From NCBI RefSeq assembly GCF_900302445.1, contig NZ_ONZF01000011.1, positions 62,001 through 126,000 of the forward strand: 64,000 nt of DNA, given 5' to 3'. The notes below the pieces were generated by a model. It was not told where the DNA came from. It made no database searches and worked only from the letters and a program-made list of their open reading frames with translations. The stretch is from Palleronia abyssalis. Its GTDB lineage: Bacteria; Pseudomonadota; Alphaproteobacteria; Rhodobacterales; Rhodobacteraceae. Below are positions 16,025-25,225 of the stretch, piece by piece (position 1 is the first letter of the stretch; every line of letters begins with the position of its first letter). A program made the translations under genes and the position numbers.

Positions 16025-18402
16025 ACATCAAGTTCGACGATCCGAACCGCCCGAACAGCTATATCGGCCGGACCGTGCCGCGCCCGAACGCTGGCAGACT
16101 GGTGGCAGGCAAGGGCCGGTATGTCGACGACATCACCCTGCCCCGCATGGTTCATGTCGCATTCCTGCGCTGTCCCCATGCACATGCCAAGATCGGCGAA
16201 ATCGATACCGAGGAGGCGCGCGCGCAGAAGGGTGTTCTGGGCATCTTCACCGCGCGTGACTTGGCCCAGGTCTGTACGCCGTGGGAAGGCAAGCTTGCGC
16301 ACCTCGAGGGCATGAAGACGCCACCGCAATCTGCGCTCGCCATCGATCGGGCCACCTGGGCCGGGGAACCGGTGGTCGCCGTGGTCGCGCGCACCCGTGC
16401 CGAGGCCGAGGCGGCGGCAGCCCTGGTGATCGTCGATTTCGAGCCGCTTCCCGCAGTAACGGACATGCGAAGCGCGCTGGACAAGGACACGCCCGTCCTG
16501 CACCCGCAATTCGACGACAACCTCTGTTTTCGCAAGGAAAACGCGACGGCCACGCCCCAAAAGGCGTTCGACGGTGCCCATACCGTGGTCGAATCCGAGT
16601 TCAAGATCGGCCGGCATACGGGCGTAACGCTGGAACCGCGCGTCATCATCGCCGACTGGAACGGCGGCGAGGGCGAGCTGACGGCCCATGTCTCGAACCA
16701 GGCGCCGCACATGCTGCAGGTGCTTTTGGCCAAGCACATGGGCATTCCCGAAAGCCGCGTCCGCGTGATCTGCGGGGATGTCGGCGGTTCGTTCGGGGTG
16801 AAGGTCCATGTTTATCCCGACGAGGTCGCAACGGCCGCCATCGCGAAGATCATGGGGCGGCCGGTCAAGTTCTGCGCCGACCGACTGGAAAGCTTCACTA
16901 GCGACATCCACGCCCGCGACCATGAGGCGACGGGCCGGATCGCCGTGGACGAAAGCGGCAAAATACTGGGCTTCGACGTGGACGACTGGACCGGGATCGG
17001 ACCCTATTCGATCTATCCGCGCACCTCGGCCGTTGAGGGACTTCAGGTGACCAACCTGATCGGGGGCCCCTACGATTTTGAGCATTACCGCGTCCGGTCG
17101 ACCACCGTGTTCCAGAACAAGGGTATCTGCGCCCAGTATCGCGCCGTCGGCCACCCGGTCGCCGTCGCGATTACAGAGGGTCTGGTGGACATGGCCGCGG
17201 CCGAGATGGGGATCGACCCGATCGAGTTCCGCCGCCGCAACGTGATCCGCGACGACGCCTATCCGGTTACGACCGCGGCCGGGCTGAAGCTGGAGGGTTT
17301 GTCGCATGAGAAAAGCCTGGATGCGCTGGTCGAGGCGATGGATTACGATGTGTTGCGGGCCGAGCAAGCCGACCTGCGCAAGCGCGGTATCCATCGCGGC
17401 ATCGGAATCGCCAGTTTCATCGAGCTGACGAACCCCTCGCCCTTCATGTACGGGATCGGCGGCGCGCGGATCTCGGCGCAGGACGGGTGCACCGTGCGGA
17501 TGGACCCCGACGGGTCGGTCGTCGTCCTGACCGGCGTGACCGAGCAGGGCCAGGGGACCGAAGCGATCATGGCCCAGATCGTGGCCGAAGCGGTCGGTAT
17601 CCGCCCCGACATGGTCCGCGTGGTCACCGGCGACACCCGCGTGACTCCGTTCGGCGGCGGCACCTGGGCCTCGCGCGGAGCCGGAATCGGGGGCGAGGCC
17701 GCCTTGAAGGCCGGCCGCGCGCTTCGCGATCAGATCCTCGGCATCGCGGCCTCAATGCTTCAGGCAAAGGCCGAGGGGCTGGATATACGCGACGGCCAGA
17801 TCGTCGATGCCGCGTCAGGCGAGGACCGCCTGCCATTGGAGGAGCTGGGACGCGTCGTCTATTTCCGCGGCGACACCCTGCCCAAGGACCTGTCGCGCGA
17901 GCTCATGCAGACGCGCCACTACATCACGTCCGACTATCCTTATGCGTTCACGAACGGAGTTCAGGCCTCCTATGTCGAGGTCGATACTGAAACGGGCTTC
18001 GTGAAACTGTTGAAGCACTGGTGTGTCGAGGATTGCGGCCGGATCATCAATCCGCAGCTGGTCGACGAACAGATCCGCGGCGGCATCGTGCAGGGCATCG
18101 GCGGCGCCTTGTTCGAGGAAATCGTCTATGACGACGAGGGGCAGATCCAGAACGGCTCGATGGCCGACTACCTGGTTCCGATGTCTGGCGAGATGCCGGA
18201 CATGGTCATCCGCCACGTTGAAACACCGACGCAGGAAAGCGAACTGGGGGCCAAGGGCGCGGGGGAGGCCGGCACAGCCGGTGCGCCGGCGGCGGTGATG
18301 AACGCCATCAACGATGCGATCCGACCGCTGGGCGGTCAGGTCACGCGCATGCCCTTCACGCCCGAGCGGGTGCTGCGCGCGCTCGGCACGTTGAAGGACT
18401 GA
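16021..18402 (+). CDS. molybdenum hydroxylase, molybdopterin-binding large subunit
   Basis: Catalytic subunit of 793 residues binding the molybdenum cofactor. Seen are GGSFGVK near residue 260, the substrate-channel segment ICAQYRAVGHP, VTEQGQGTEAIMAQI, GGGTWASRG and the active-site Glu in GAKGAGEAGTAGAP near the C-terminus. The CO-dehydrogenase CSFR active loop is absent (AQYRAVGHP instead), so this is an aldehyde, N-heterocycle or similar hydroxylase rather than a true CO dehydrogenase. It is followed after 39 bases by a TRAP transporter, which suggests an imported organic acid or heteroaromatic acid as substrate. Confidence 0.93.
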   Translation: MNIKFDDPNRPNSYIGRTVPRPNAGRLVAGKGRYVDDITLPRMVHVAFLRCPHAHAKIGEIDTEEARAQKGVLGIFTARDLAQVCTPWEGKLAHLEGMKTPPQSALAIDRATWAGEPVVAVVARTRAEAEAAAALVIVDFEPLPAVTDMRSALDKDTPVLHPQFDDNLCFRKENATATPQKAFDGAHTVVESEFKIGRHTGVTLEPRVIIADWNGGEGELTAHVSNQAPHMLQVLLAKHMGIPESRVRVICGDVGGSFGVKVHVYPDEVATAAIAKIMGRPVKFCADRLESFTSDIHARDHEATGRIAVDESGKILGFDVDDWTGIGPYSIYPRTSAVEGLQVTNLIGGPYDFEHYRVRSTTVFQNKGICAQYRAVGHPVAVAITEGLVDMAAAEMGIDPIEFRRRNVIRDDAYPVTTAAGLKLEGLSHEKSLDALVEAMDYDVLRAEQADLRKRGIHRGIGIASFIELTNPSPFMYGIGGARISAQDGCTVRMDPDGSVVVLTGVTEQGQGTEAIMAQIVAEAVGIRPDMVRVVTGDTRVTPFGGGTWASRGAGIGGEAALKAGRALRDQILGIAASMLQAKAEGLDIRDGQIVDAASGEDRLPLEELGRVVYFRGDTLPKDLSRELMQTRHYITSDYPYAFTNGVQASYVEVDTETGFVKLLKHWCVEDCGRIINPQLVDEQIRGGIVQGIGGALFEEIVYDDEGQIQNGSMADYLVPMSGEMPDMVIRHVETPTQESELGAKGAGEAGTAGAPAAVMNAINDAIRPLGGQVTRMPFTPERVLRALGTLKD

Positions 18403-18441
18403 CGAAGGGGCCAACCAAGGCCCACCATTTGGGAGGATACC

Positions 18442-19494
18442 ATGAAACACAGTACATTCGCCCTGGCCGTCGCGGCCAGTCTCGCGGCGGGGGCCGCAAC
18501 GGCACAACAATCCATCACGATCAACATCGGATCATCGCACCCCGAACAGAACATCTGGGTCTATGCGATGAAGAACACGTTCCAGCCGGAAGTGAACCGC
18601 ATCCTCGAAGACGGGGGCGAATATACGGTGAACTGGAACGAGGCCTATGCCGGAACCCTCTACAAATACACCGATACGCGCGAGGCCGTGCAGGACGGCA
18701 TCGTCGATATCGGGATGGTCGGCACCGTCTGGGAGGGTTCGACCATGCCCTTGCAGAACGTGACCTACTTCACGCCCTTCGCCACGTCCGACCACCGGAT
18801 GCTGATCGACATTTTCGACGACCTGAACCGGAACCTGCCCGAGCTTGCCGACAGCTGGGCCGAGAACAACATGGTCCCGCTCTCGTCCCTGATCACCGAC
18901 AGCTATGACGTCTACGCGACCTTCCCGGTCCAAACGATGGAAGATCTGCAGAACCGCCGTCTGAACGCACCGGGGACATCGGCCAACTGGCTGCAAGGGA
19001 CCGAGGCGACGCCGGTCGACGGCGCGTTGACCACCTACTACACCAATATCCAGACCGGCGTGACCGAGGGGACCTTGTCCTTCGCGTCCGGAATCCTTCC
19101 GACCCGCGTCTATGAGGTCGCGCCCGAACTGACCCGCGTCGGCATCGGGTCGATGTATTTCGGATCGATCGCGGCGAACAAGGACTTCTTCGACGGGCTT
19201 CCCGCACCGGTCCAGGACGCCCTGCGAGAGGCGGCCGAGGCAACCTCGCAAGCCCACGGCGATTACGTGGCCGAACTTGCTGCGCGCGCGATGGACGAAA
19301 TGCAGGCTGCGGGCCTGACGGTCAGCGACCTGCCCGATGCCGAAAAGCAGAAGTGGGTCGAGGGCCTTCCGGACATCGTTCAGCCCTGGCTCGACCAGAC
19401 GGGCGAGGACGGCGAAGCGGTCCTGTCTGCCTACTTCGACGCACTGCGCGAGCGCGGGGCCGAACCGCTGCGCGCCTGGGACGAAGGCCGCTGA
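18442..19494 (+). CDS. TRAP transporter substrate-binding protein (DctP-type)
   Basis: Periplasmic binding protein of a tripartite ATP-independent transporter, 350 residues, with a signal peptide (MKHSTFALAVAASLAAGAATA, cleaved near residue 22). The mature part has the typical 'GSSHPEQN', DIGMVGTVWEG and MEDLQNRRLNAPG segments; the Arg in this last region normally pairs with a carboxylate of the ligand. A GGGAGGA ribosome site precedes the ATG. It belongs to the hydroxylase operon. A strong hairpin separates it from dctQ. Confidence 0.92.
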   Translation: MKHSTFALAVAASLAAGAATAQQSITINIGSSHPEQNIWVYAMKNTFQPEVNRILEDGGEYTVNWNEAYAGTLYKYTDTREAVQDGIVDIGMVGTVWEGSTMPLQNVTYFTPFATSDHRMLIDIFDDLNRNLPELADSWAENNMVPLSSLITDSYDVYATFPVQTMEDLQNRRLNAPGTSANWLQGTEATPVDGALTTYYTNIQTGVTEGTLSFASGILPTRVYEVAPELTRVGIGSMYFGSIAANKDFFDGLPAPVQDALREAAEATSQAHGDYVAELAARAMDEMQAAGLTVSDLPDAEKQKWVEGLPDIVQPWLDQTGEDGEAVLSAYFDALRERGAEPLRAWDEGR

Positions 19495-19508
19495 ACGATA
19501 GACAGGTT

Positions 19509-19535
19509 CGGGGCCCGGTCTCCGGTCGGGCCCCG
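19509..19535 (+). promoter_or_regulatory. intercistronic hairpin between dctP and dctQ
   Basis: Perfect 9-bp stem CGGGGCCCG (19509-19517) / CGGGCCCCG (19527-19535) placed 15 bases after the dctP stop. Such stems usually protect the upstream message or weaken readthrough, giving more binding protein than membrane subunits. Confidence 0.55.
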
Positions 19536-19564
19536 TCCATGCGGCGGATATGGACAAGGCGGGC

Positions 19565-20137
19565 ATGAGCGACAGCGACATCCACGAGACACAACAGGCG
19601 ACGGGGGAAACGATCCCGCGCTTTGCCGACGCCCCGGCCGGGGCCGTCCTGGGCGGGATAGCGGCCGGGTTGTCTTCTATCGGAACGATCTGGATCGGCC
19701 TGCTGATGCTGTTGATCGTAGCCGACGTGATCGGCCGCAACTTCTTCAACGCGCCGATCACGGGAGTGGCCGAAATCGCCGGCCATTCGGTCGTCGCCAT
19801 CGTGTTTTTGCAGACCGCGGCCGCGATCATGCAAGGCCGCCTGACCCGCGCCGATTTCCTGTTTCGCCGCATCGCAAAGGCCTCGCCGGCTGTTGCGGGC
19901 CTGATCGAAAGCCTGTTCTGCCTTGTCGGCGCTGTCGTTTTCGCCCTGATCGTCTGGTCGTCCTGGGACAAGGCGCTGAACGCATGGAACGTGGCCGAGT
20001 TCTTCGGTGTGCAAGGCGTCTTCACCGTTCCCACCTGGCCGTTCCGCGGGATCATCGTGCTGGGCTCGGCGCTGGCGTCGCTGGCCGCCCTTTACCGCGC
20101 GATCAATCGCACCCCCATCGTCGGTGAGGGGTCATGA
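19565..20137 (+). CDS. TRAP transporter small permease subunit (DctQ-type)
   Basis: 190-residue inner-membrane protein with about four hydrophobic segments (near residues 37-57, 72-90, 112-135 and 155-175), as expected for the small TRAP subunit that couples the binding protein to DctM. The start at 19565 (MSDSDIHE) is preceded by AAGGCGGG; an ATG at 19550 in the same frame would add five residues. It overlaps dctM by four bases (ATGA). Confidence 0.88.
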   Translation: MSDSDIHETQQATGETIPRFADAPAGAVLGGIAAGLSSIGTIWIGLLMLLIVADVIGRNFFNAPITGVAEIAGHSVVAIVFLQTAAAIMQGRLTRADFLFRRIAKASPAVAGLIESLFCLVGAVVFALIVWSSWDKALNAWNVAEFFGVQGVFTVPTWPFRGIIVLGSALASLAALYRAINRTPIVGEGS

Positions 20138-21462
20138 CGTCCCTTGCCCTTGGCTTCGTACTCATCGGTGTCCTTGTCATCCTCGTCATTCTGGGGATGC
20201 AGATCGCCTACGCCCTTCTGGGTGTGGCCTTCGTCGGCATCTGGCTGATCCGGGAAAACCTGGACCTGGCTTTCCGCATGCTGGAACTCACCGCCTATAG
20301 CGGCATTTCGGACTACCTGTTCGCGACCATTCCCCTGTTCGTCCTGATGGGTCTTCTGGTCAGCGTGTCGAATGTCGGGCGTGATACGTTCGAGGTGGCC
20401 GAGGTTCTGCTGAAACGCATGCTGTGCGGCCTTGGGGTGGCCACGGTCGCCGCGAATACCATCTTCGCTGCGGTCACCGGGGTGTCCATCGCCTCGGCCG
20501 CGGTGTTCACCCGCGTCGCCGTGCCCGAGATGGAGCGTCACGGCTATCGCGCCGCTTTCGCGTCGGGGACCGTCGCGGGATCCTCTGTCTTGGGCATGCT
20601 GATTCCGCCCAGCCTGCTTCTGATTATCTACGGCGTGCTGGCAGAGGTCTCGATCGGGGGGATGTTCATCGCCGGCATCATTCCGGGTCTGATGCTGGCG
20701 GGGGGGTTCGTGGCGATCCTGATCGGCTTGACGCTGGTCGCACCGGGGTTCGTCTTCACCGACCCCGAAGCCGCCGAGATGCGTCGCCTGGAAACCGGTA
20801 TCGACATGCCCGTGGGAGAGATGATCGCAAAACTCGTTCCGATCGTCCTTCTGGTGGTGCTGGTTCTGGGTGGTCTCTATTCGGGCTTCTTCACCCCGAC
20901 CGAAGCTGGCGGCATCGGCGCCTTCGGCGCATTCATTCTGGCCCTCGCGCGACGCAGCCTGGACCGGCACAAGCTGTGGCAGGTCATGAAGCAGACCGGG
21001 GTCATCTCCGTCTCGATCCTGCTGTTGCTGGTGGCAGCGAGTTTCTATTCCCGCATGCTGTCCATCGCCGGTCTGCCGAATGCCATTGCGGGCCTGGTCA
21101 CGGATAGCGGTTTCGGACCCACGGGATTCATCGTGTTCTACGCTGCCATCGTGCTGCTGATGGGCATGATCCTCGACTCGACATCGATCCTTCTGATCAT
21201 GGTGCCCATTGCTGCCCCGATCGCGACCGGTCTCGGGATCGACCTCAGCCATTTCGGGATCATCACCGTCATCGCGGTGGAGATCGGGCTGCTCACGCCG
21301 CCGTTCGGAATCTCGGTCTTCACGGTCCACAACACGCTCAACGATCCGAACACGTCGGTCGAACAGATCTTTCTGGCGACCTTGCCGTTCATCGCGGTAA
21401 TGCTGGTCGTATTGATGCTGGTGACATGGCTTCCGGCCACGGCGACGGTGTTTCTGTATTGA
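20134..21462 (+). CDS. TRAP transporter large permease subunit (DctM-type)
   Basis: 442-residue sodium-coupled permease with about 12 hydrophobic segments. Family sequences include LFVLMG, VTGVSIASAAVFTRVAVPEM, GTVAGSSVLGMLIPPSL and FTPTEAGGIGAFGAF, which match the conserved transport core. It ends the TRAP set. The next gene, iclR-like, is convergent, only 32 bases away, so the operon that starts with the hydroxylase ends here. Confidence 0.95.
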   Translation: MTSLALGFVLIGVLVILVILGMQIAYALLGVAFVGIWLIRENLDLAFRMLELTAYSGISDYLFATIPLFVLMGLLVSVSNVGRDTFEVAEVLLKRMLCGLGVATVAANTIFAAVTGVSIASAAVFTRVAVPEMERHGYRAAFASGTVAGSSVLGMLIPPSLLLIIYGVLAEVSIGGMFIAGIIPGLMLAGGFVAILIGLTLVAPGFVFTDPEAAEMRRLETGIDMPVGEMIAKLVPIVLLVVLVLGGLYSGFFTPTEAGGIGAFGAFILALARRSLDRHKLWQVMKQTGVISVSILLLLVAASFYSRMLSIAGLPNAIAGLVTDSGFGPTGFIVFYAAIVLLMGMILDSTSILLIMVPIAAPIATGLGIDLSHFGIITVIAVEIGLLTPPFGISVFTVHNTLNDPNTSVEQIFLATLPFIAVMLVVLMLVTWLPATATVFLY

Positions 21463-21494
21463 TCGCGCCCTCAGTCATGCGAATAGGCGCGTCT

Positions 21495-22301
21495 TCAATC
21501 GAGGTTCGACTGGTCTTCCAGCACTGCGCCCATGCGCTCCGAAATGGTCCGCGCCATACGAATGAGGGTCGCAACCACACGCTCGTCCGTCTGGGGCGTC
21601 CGCTCTGCCGCAGGAAGACTGACCGCGACCCCCGCGGCTGGTTTGTTCGCCGCCCCCAGGACCGGCGCGCCGAAGCAGACCATCCCTTCGCTGACATATT
21701 CTAGGTCGAGCGAATATCCCCGATCCCGGGTCTGCGCGACAAGGGCCAGGACGTCCTCGACCGTCTGCGGCGACCGTGGGGTCAGCGGTTCCGGCAAGCC
21801 ATCGCGCAGGCGGTACCGGATCTCGGCGTCGCTCATCCGGCTCATGAAAGCCTGCCCGGTCGCGGTGAAGGCCATGGGGAGGCGCATTCCGACGCGAAAA
21901 TTGAACCACGGCGTGTTCTCGGAGTTCCTTGCGCCGATATAGACAACATCGTTCCCGTCCAACGTCGAAAGCGTGATCGTGGCGCCTTGCAGCCGCACCG
22001 TCCCCTCGTCCCAGATGCGGGCGAACTCGGTTGCGACGTCGCTGCGCTTGGAGAATGCCGTCGCCCACCTCATCACGCGCGGTCCGACCACGAAAGTTTG
22101 GCGCGGCGTCCGTTCCAGAACACCGCTTTCGACCAAAGTGCGCGTCAGTGCGTGAATGGAGCTTTTCGCCAACCCCAACCGGTCCGCCAGGTCCGTCAGG
22201 CCAAGTCTGTCGGGTTCGGCAGCCACAAGGTCGAGCAGCGCAGCCGCACGGGCTACGGCTGGCACAGCCGGTTTTTCAACGTCCTCTGCATCCCTAGCCA
22301 C
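21495..22301 (-). CDS. IclR family transcriptional regulator
   Basis: 268-residue regulator with an N-terminal winged helix-turn-helix (about residues 13-70; LTDLADRLGLAKSSIHALTRTLVESGVLER) and a C-terminal GAF-like effector domain (SENTPWFNFRVGMRLPMAFTA, GYSLDLEYVSEGMVCFGAPV). Members usually repress or activate adjacent catabolic genes in response to an aromatic or organic acid. It is divergent from the aldehyde dehydrogenase gene, and a good inverted repeat lies in the 112-base gap, so it likely controls the rightward operon from 22414. Confidence 0.93.
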   Translation of the reverse strand: MARDAEDVEKPAVPAVARAAALLDLVAAEPDRLGLTDLADRLGLAKSSIHALTRTLVESGVLERTPRQTFVVGPRVMRWATAFSKRSDVATEFARIWDEGTVRLQGATITLSTLDGNDVVYIGARNSENTPWFNFRVGMRLPMAFTATGQAFMSRMSDAEIRYRLRDGLPEPLTPRSPQTVEDVLALVAQTRDRGYSLDLEYVSEGMVCFGAPVLGAANKPAAGVAVSLPAAERTPQTDERVVATLIRMARTISERMGAVLEDQSNLD

Positions 22302-22320
22302 TGTTCACCCTCATCAGTCG

Positions 22321-22380
22321 TTGACGACCCCTTGCCCGGGACGTTATACAACATGAGGAACTTGGTTCAATATACTGAAC
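22321..22380 (+). promoter_or_regulatory. sigma70-type promoter with candidate IclR operator
   Basis: TTGACG (22321-22326), a 17-base spacer and TTATAC (22344-22349) form a near-consensus promoter for the rightward operon. Downstream, GTTCA (22365-22369), six bases, TGAAC (22376-22380) form a perfect inverted repeat over the expected start of transcription. The adjacent divergent regulator gene is of the IclR family, and sites of GTTC-spacer-GAAC type are known for that family. Repression by steric block is inferred. Confidence 0.6.
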
Positions 22381-22413
22381 GCACGTTCGCCGATGGGGGG
22401 AAGACAGATCGAC

Positions 22414-23865
22414 ATGAAGGACCTCTTGCAGGATCCCGGCCTTTTGCGGACGGATGCTTACGTGAACGGCGATTGGTTGCCCGGCACGTCCAGGTCCGAA
22501 GTGGTCAATCCGGCGACCGATGCCGTCGTTGCCGACGTCGCCGAGCTGACACGTGTCGAAGCTGCTCGCGGAATCGAGGCCGCCAGGGATGCCTTTCCGG
22601 ACTGGTCGGCGATGACCGCGAAAGAGCGGTCGGACATCCTGCGCCGCTGGGCCGACCTGATGCTGGACCACGCCGACGATCTGGCGACGATCCTTACGGC
22701 CGAGATGGGCAAGCCGCTGGCCGAAGCGCGGGGCGAAATCGGCTATGGCGCCTCGTTCTTCCACTGGTTCGCCGAAGAAGCGCGCCGGGTCTACGGGGAC
22801 ACGATCCCCGGACACCAGCGCGACAAGCGCATTCTGGTCCTGAAACAACCCATAGGCGTCGCGGCGTCGATCACGCCATGGAATTTCCCGAATGCAATGA
22901 TTGCGCGCAAGGTCGCCCCTGCCCTTGCCGCAGGCTGCACCTTCGTTGCCCGCCCGTCGGAGCTGACGCCGCTTTCGGCGCTGGCCATGGCCGAACTTGG
23001 CGAACGGGCCGGTGTGCCACCGGGCGTGTTCAACGTGGTGACCTCGACCGACGCGGCCGCAATCGGGCAGGAGTTTTGCGACAATCCGATAGTCCGCAAG
23101 CTCAGCTTCACCGGATCGACGCGTGTGGGTCAGATCCTCATGGCGCAGGCGGCGCCGCAGATCATGAAGCTGAGCCTCGAGCTCGGCGGCAACGCCCCGT
23201 TCATCGTGTTCGACGATGCCGATCTCGACGCGGCCGTCGATGGCGCGGTGAACGCCAAGTTCCGAAATGCCGGCCAGACCTGCGTCTGCGCCAACCGCAT
23301 CTTTGCACAGGCCGGTATACACGACGAGTTTGTCGCACGCCTGTCCGACCGGGTCCGTACGCTGAAAACCGGCGACGGCAGCGAACCGGGTGTCGATATC
23401 GGCCCGATGATCACCGATGCCGCGGTCGAGAAGGTGCAGGCGCACCTTGCCGATGCGCTTGGCAAGGGGGCGTCGATCGTCGGGGGCGGCACCGATATTT
23501 CGCAAGGCGGCCGCTTCCTGAAACCGACGGTTCTGACCGGCGCGACCGGGGACATGCGCCTCGCCCGGGAGGAAACGTTCGGGCCGCTTGCCCCCGTCTT
23601 CCGCTTCGACACCGAAGCCGAGGCGATCTCCATGGCGAACGATACCGAGTTCGGCTTGGCCGCGTATTTCTATGCCCGGGACATCTCGCGGGTCTACCGT
23701 GTGATGGAACGCCTCGAATACGGGATGGTCGGCGTGAATACCGGGCTGATTTCTGCCGCCGAAGCGCCTTTCGGCGGCGTGAAAATGTCGGGCCTCGGAC
23801 GCGAAGGCTCGGCCTACGGGATCGATGAGTACCTAGAGCTGAAATACGCTTGTCTGTCGGTCTGA
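22414..23865 (+). CDS. NAD(P)-dependent aldehyde dehydrogenase, succinate-semialdehyde dehydrogenase (GabD)-like
   Basis: 483-residue dehydrogenase oxidising an aldehyde, by similarity a semialdehyde, to the acid. Catalytic residues E256 (LELGGN) and C290 (GQTCVCANR) are present; the second Cys two residues on is typical of succinate-semialdehyde dehydrogenases. PWNFP (155-159) is present. The usual Lys of the KPAxxTP cofactor motif is Arg here (ARPSELTP, R180), which may alter the NAD/NADP preference. Start at 22414 follows a GGGGGGAAG stretch; the ATG at 22393 lacks a site. It opens an operon with an ABC importer. Confidence 0.92.
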   Translation: MKDLLQDPGLLRTDAYVNGDWLPGTSRSEVVNPATDAVVADVAELTRVEAARGIEAARDAFPDWSAMTAKERSDILRRWADLMLDHADDLATILTAEMGKPLAEARGEIGYGASFFHWFAEEARRVYGDTIPGHQRDKRILVLKQPIGVAASITPWNFPNAMIARKVAPALAAGCTFVARPSELTPLSALAMAELGERAGVPPGVFNVVTSTDAAAIGQEFCDNPIVRKLSFTGSTRVGQILMAQAAPQIMKLSLELGGNAPFIVFDDADLDAAVDGAVNAKFRNAGQTCVCANRIFAQAGIHDEFVARLSDRVRTLKTGDGSEPGVDIGPMITDAAVEKVQAHLADALGKGASIVGGGTDISQGGRFLKPTVLTGATGDMRLAREETFGPLAPVFRFDTEAEAISMANDTEFGLAAYFYARDISRVYRVMERLEYGMVGVNTGLISAAEAPFGGVKMSGLGREGSAYGIDEYLELKYACLSV

Positions 23866-23891
23866 ACGAAACATCAAAGGGAGGAAACGAA

Positions 23892-25160
23892 ATGAAACTG
23901 AGAACCTTGACGCTGGGCCTCGCAGGGGCTGCGGTCGCGGCAGGCGGCGCGATGGCGCAGGACGGCGACCCGATCGAACTGGGGATTCCCGTTTTCTTAT
24001 CGGGCGCCGCATCCGGTCCCTTCGGACTGCCCCAGCAGAATGGCGCAACTGTGCTGATCGAGGCGCTGAACGCCGGCGAAGTCCCCGCGCCCTACGATCA
24101 GGTCGGCATCAACGGTCGGCAGGTCGAAGCGACCTATGTCGACGAGGCCGCCGATCCCGTGCAGGAATATCGCAACCTGGTCGAGCGTGACGAAGTGGAT
24201 GCCGTGGTCGGCTATACCTCGTCGGGCAACTGCAAGGCCGTGGCCCCCCTCGCCGAAGAGCTGCAGCAGCTGACCGTGCTGGTCGATTGCGGCACGCCGC
24301 AAATTTTCGAATCCGTGGTCACCGACCCGACCTACCTGTTCCGCACCGGCCCGACCGGCACGATCGATTCCGTCGGCGCGGTCCGCTACCTGATGGACAC
24401 CGGCGTGGACATGAGCCGCGTTGCCGGCATCAACCAGAACTATGCCTGGGGACAGGACGCCTGGGCCGACTTCACCGGCTCGCTGGAGGCGCTGGAGACG
24501 GGATCGGACATCACGACCGAGCAATTCCCGCAGGTCTTCGCCGGGCAGTACGGGGCCGAGGTCTCGGCTTTGCTGACGTCGGGCGCCAATGCGATCCACA
24601 CGTCCTTCTGGGGCGGCGATCTGGAGGCGTTCATCCTGCAGGCCGCGCCGCGCGGGCTGTTCCAGCGCTCGGCGGTGGTGATGACCACGGGCGAAGCGGC
24701 CATGCAGCGCCTGCCTGACGAGATCCCCGAAGGCGCGATCATCGGCGCGCGTGGACCCTACAGCTATTTCGCGCCGGACACCGAACTGGCCAACTGGTTC
24801 CGCGAAACCTACGAGGCGGAATACGGCAACCCGCCGTCCTACCCCGCCTGGAAGATGGCGCAGGCCATCCTCGGCCTGAAGGCCGCGTGGGAAAAAGCCG
24901 ACTCGGACGATCCCGCCGAGATCGCGGCTGCCTTCGAGAACCTCGAGTTCGAGACGCCCGCAGGCACGGTCCGCATGGCCATCGGCAACGGCCACCAGGC
25001 CATCCAAGGCATCGCCTACGGCACCTATGCGCTGGATGACGAGGGCAACCCGACGGTCGAGAACGTGATCTCCTACAACGCCGAATGCGTGAACCCGCCG
25101 GCCGACCAGACGGCGGCAGAGTGGATCGAGGCCGGCTTCCCCGGCGCAGACTGCGAATGA
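23892..25160 (+). CDS. branched-chain-amino-acid-type ABC transporter substrate-binding protein
   Basis: 422-residue periplasmic binding protein of the HAAT (LivJ/LivK-like) class with a signal peptide (cleavage after AMA, about residue 22). Mature sequence starts with 'IELGIPVFLSGAASGPFG' and has the ERDEVDAVVGYTSSGNCKAVAPLAEE segment typical of the first lobe. Such proteins bind amino acids, amides, urea or aromatic acids. GGGAGGAA precedes the ATG. It comes first among the transporter genes and is followed by a strong hairpin, so it is probably the most abundant product. Confidence 0.92.
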   Translation: MKLRTLTLGLAGAAVAAGGAMAQDGDPIELGIPVFLSGAASGPFGLPQQNGATVLIEALNAGEVPAPYDQVGINGRQVEATYVDEAADPVQEYRNLVERDEVDAVVGYTSSGNCKAVAPLAEELQQLTVLVDCGTPQIFESVVTDPTYLFRTGPTGTIDSVGAVRYLMDTGVDMSRVAGINQNYAWGQDAWADFTGSLEALETGSDITTEQFPQVFAGQYGAEVSALLTSGANAIHTSFWGGDLEAFILQAAPRGLFQRSAVVMTTGEAAMQRLPDEIPEGAIIGARGPYSYFAPDTELANWFRETYEAEYGNPPSYPAWKMAQAILGLKAAWEKADSDDPAEIAAAFENLEFETPAGTVRMAIGNGHQAIQGIAYGTYALDDEGNPTVENVISYNAECVNPPADQTAAEWIEAGFPGADCE

Positions 25161-25179
25161 TCGCAAACTGACCCTGCAT

Positions 25180-25203
25180 GGCGGGCGCGGATACGCGCCC
25201 GCC
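25180..25203 (+). promoter_or_regulatory. intercistronic hairpin after the ABC binding-protein gene
   Basis: Perfect 10-bp stem GGCGGGCGCG (25180-25189) / CGCGCCCGCC (25194-25203) with a four-base loop, 20 bases after the stop. Same position and logic as the dctP-dctQ hairpin; likely sets a high ratio of binding protein to permease. Confidence 0.55.
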
Positions 25204-25225
25204 CCTTCCCCATCGGACGGATGAC

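Noticed and set aside
14556-16031. Long minus-strand extension of the tetR frame (700 codons in total)
   Set aside because: Only the last 208 codons look like protein; the rest is antisense to the molybdenum hydroxylase small and medium subunit genes.
18532-20055. 507-codon minus-strand open frame
   Set aside because: Antisense to the TRAP dctP and dctQ genes; no domain seen.
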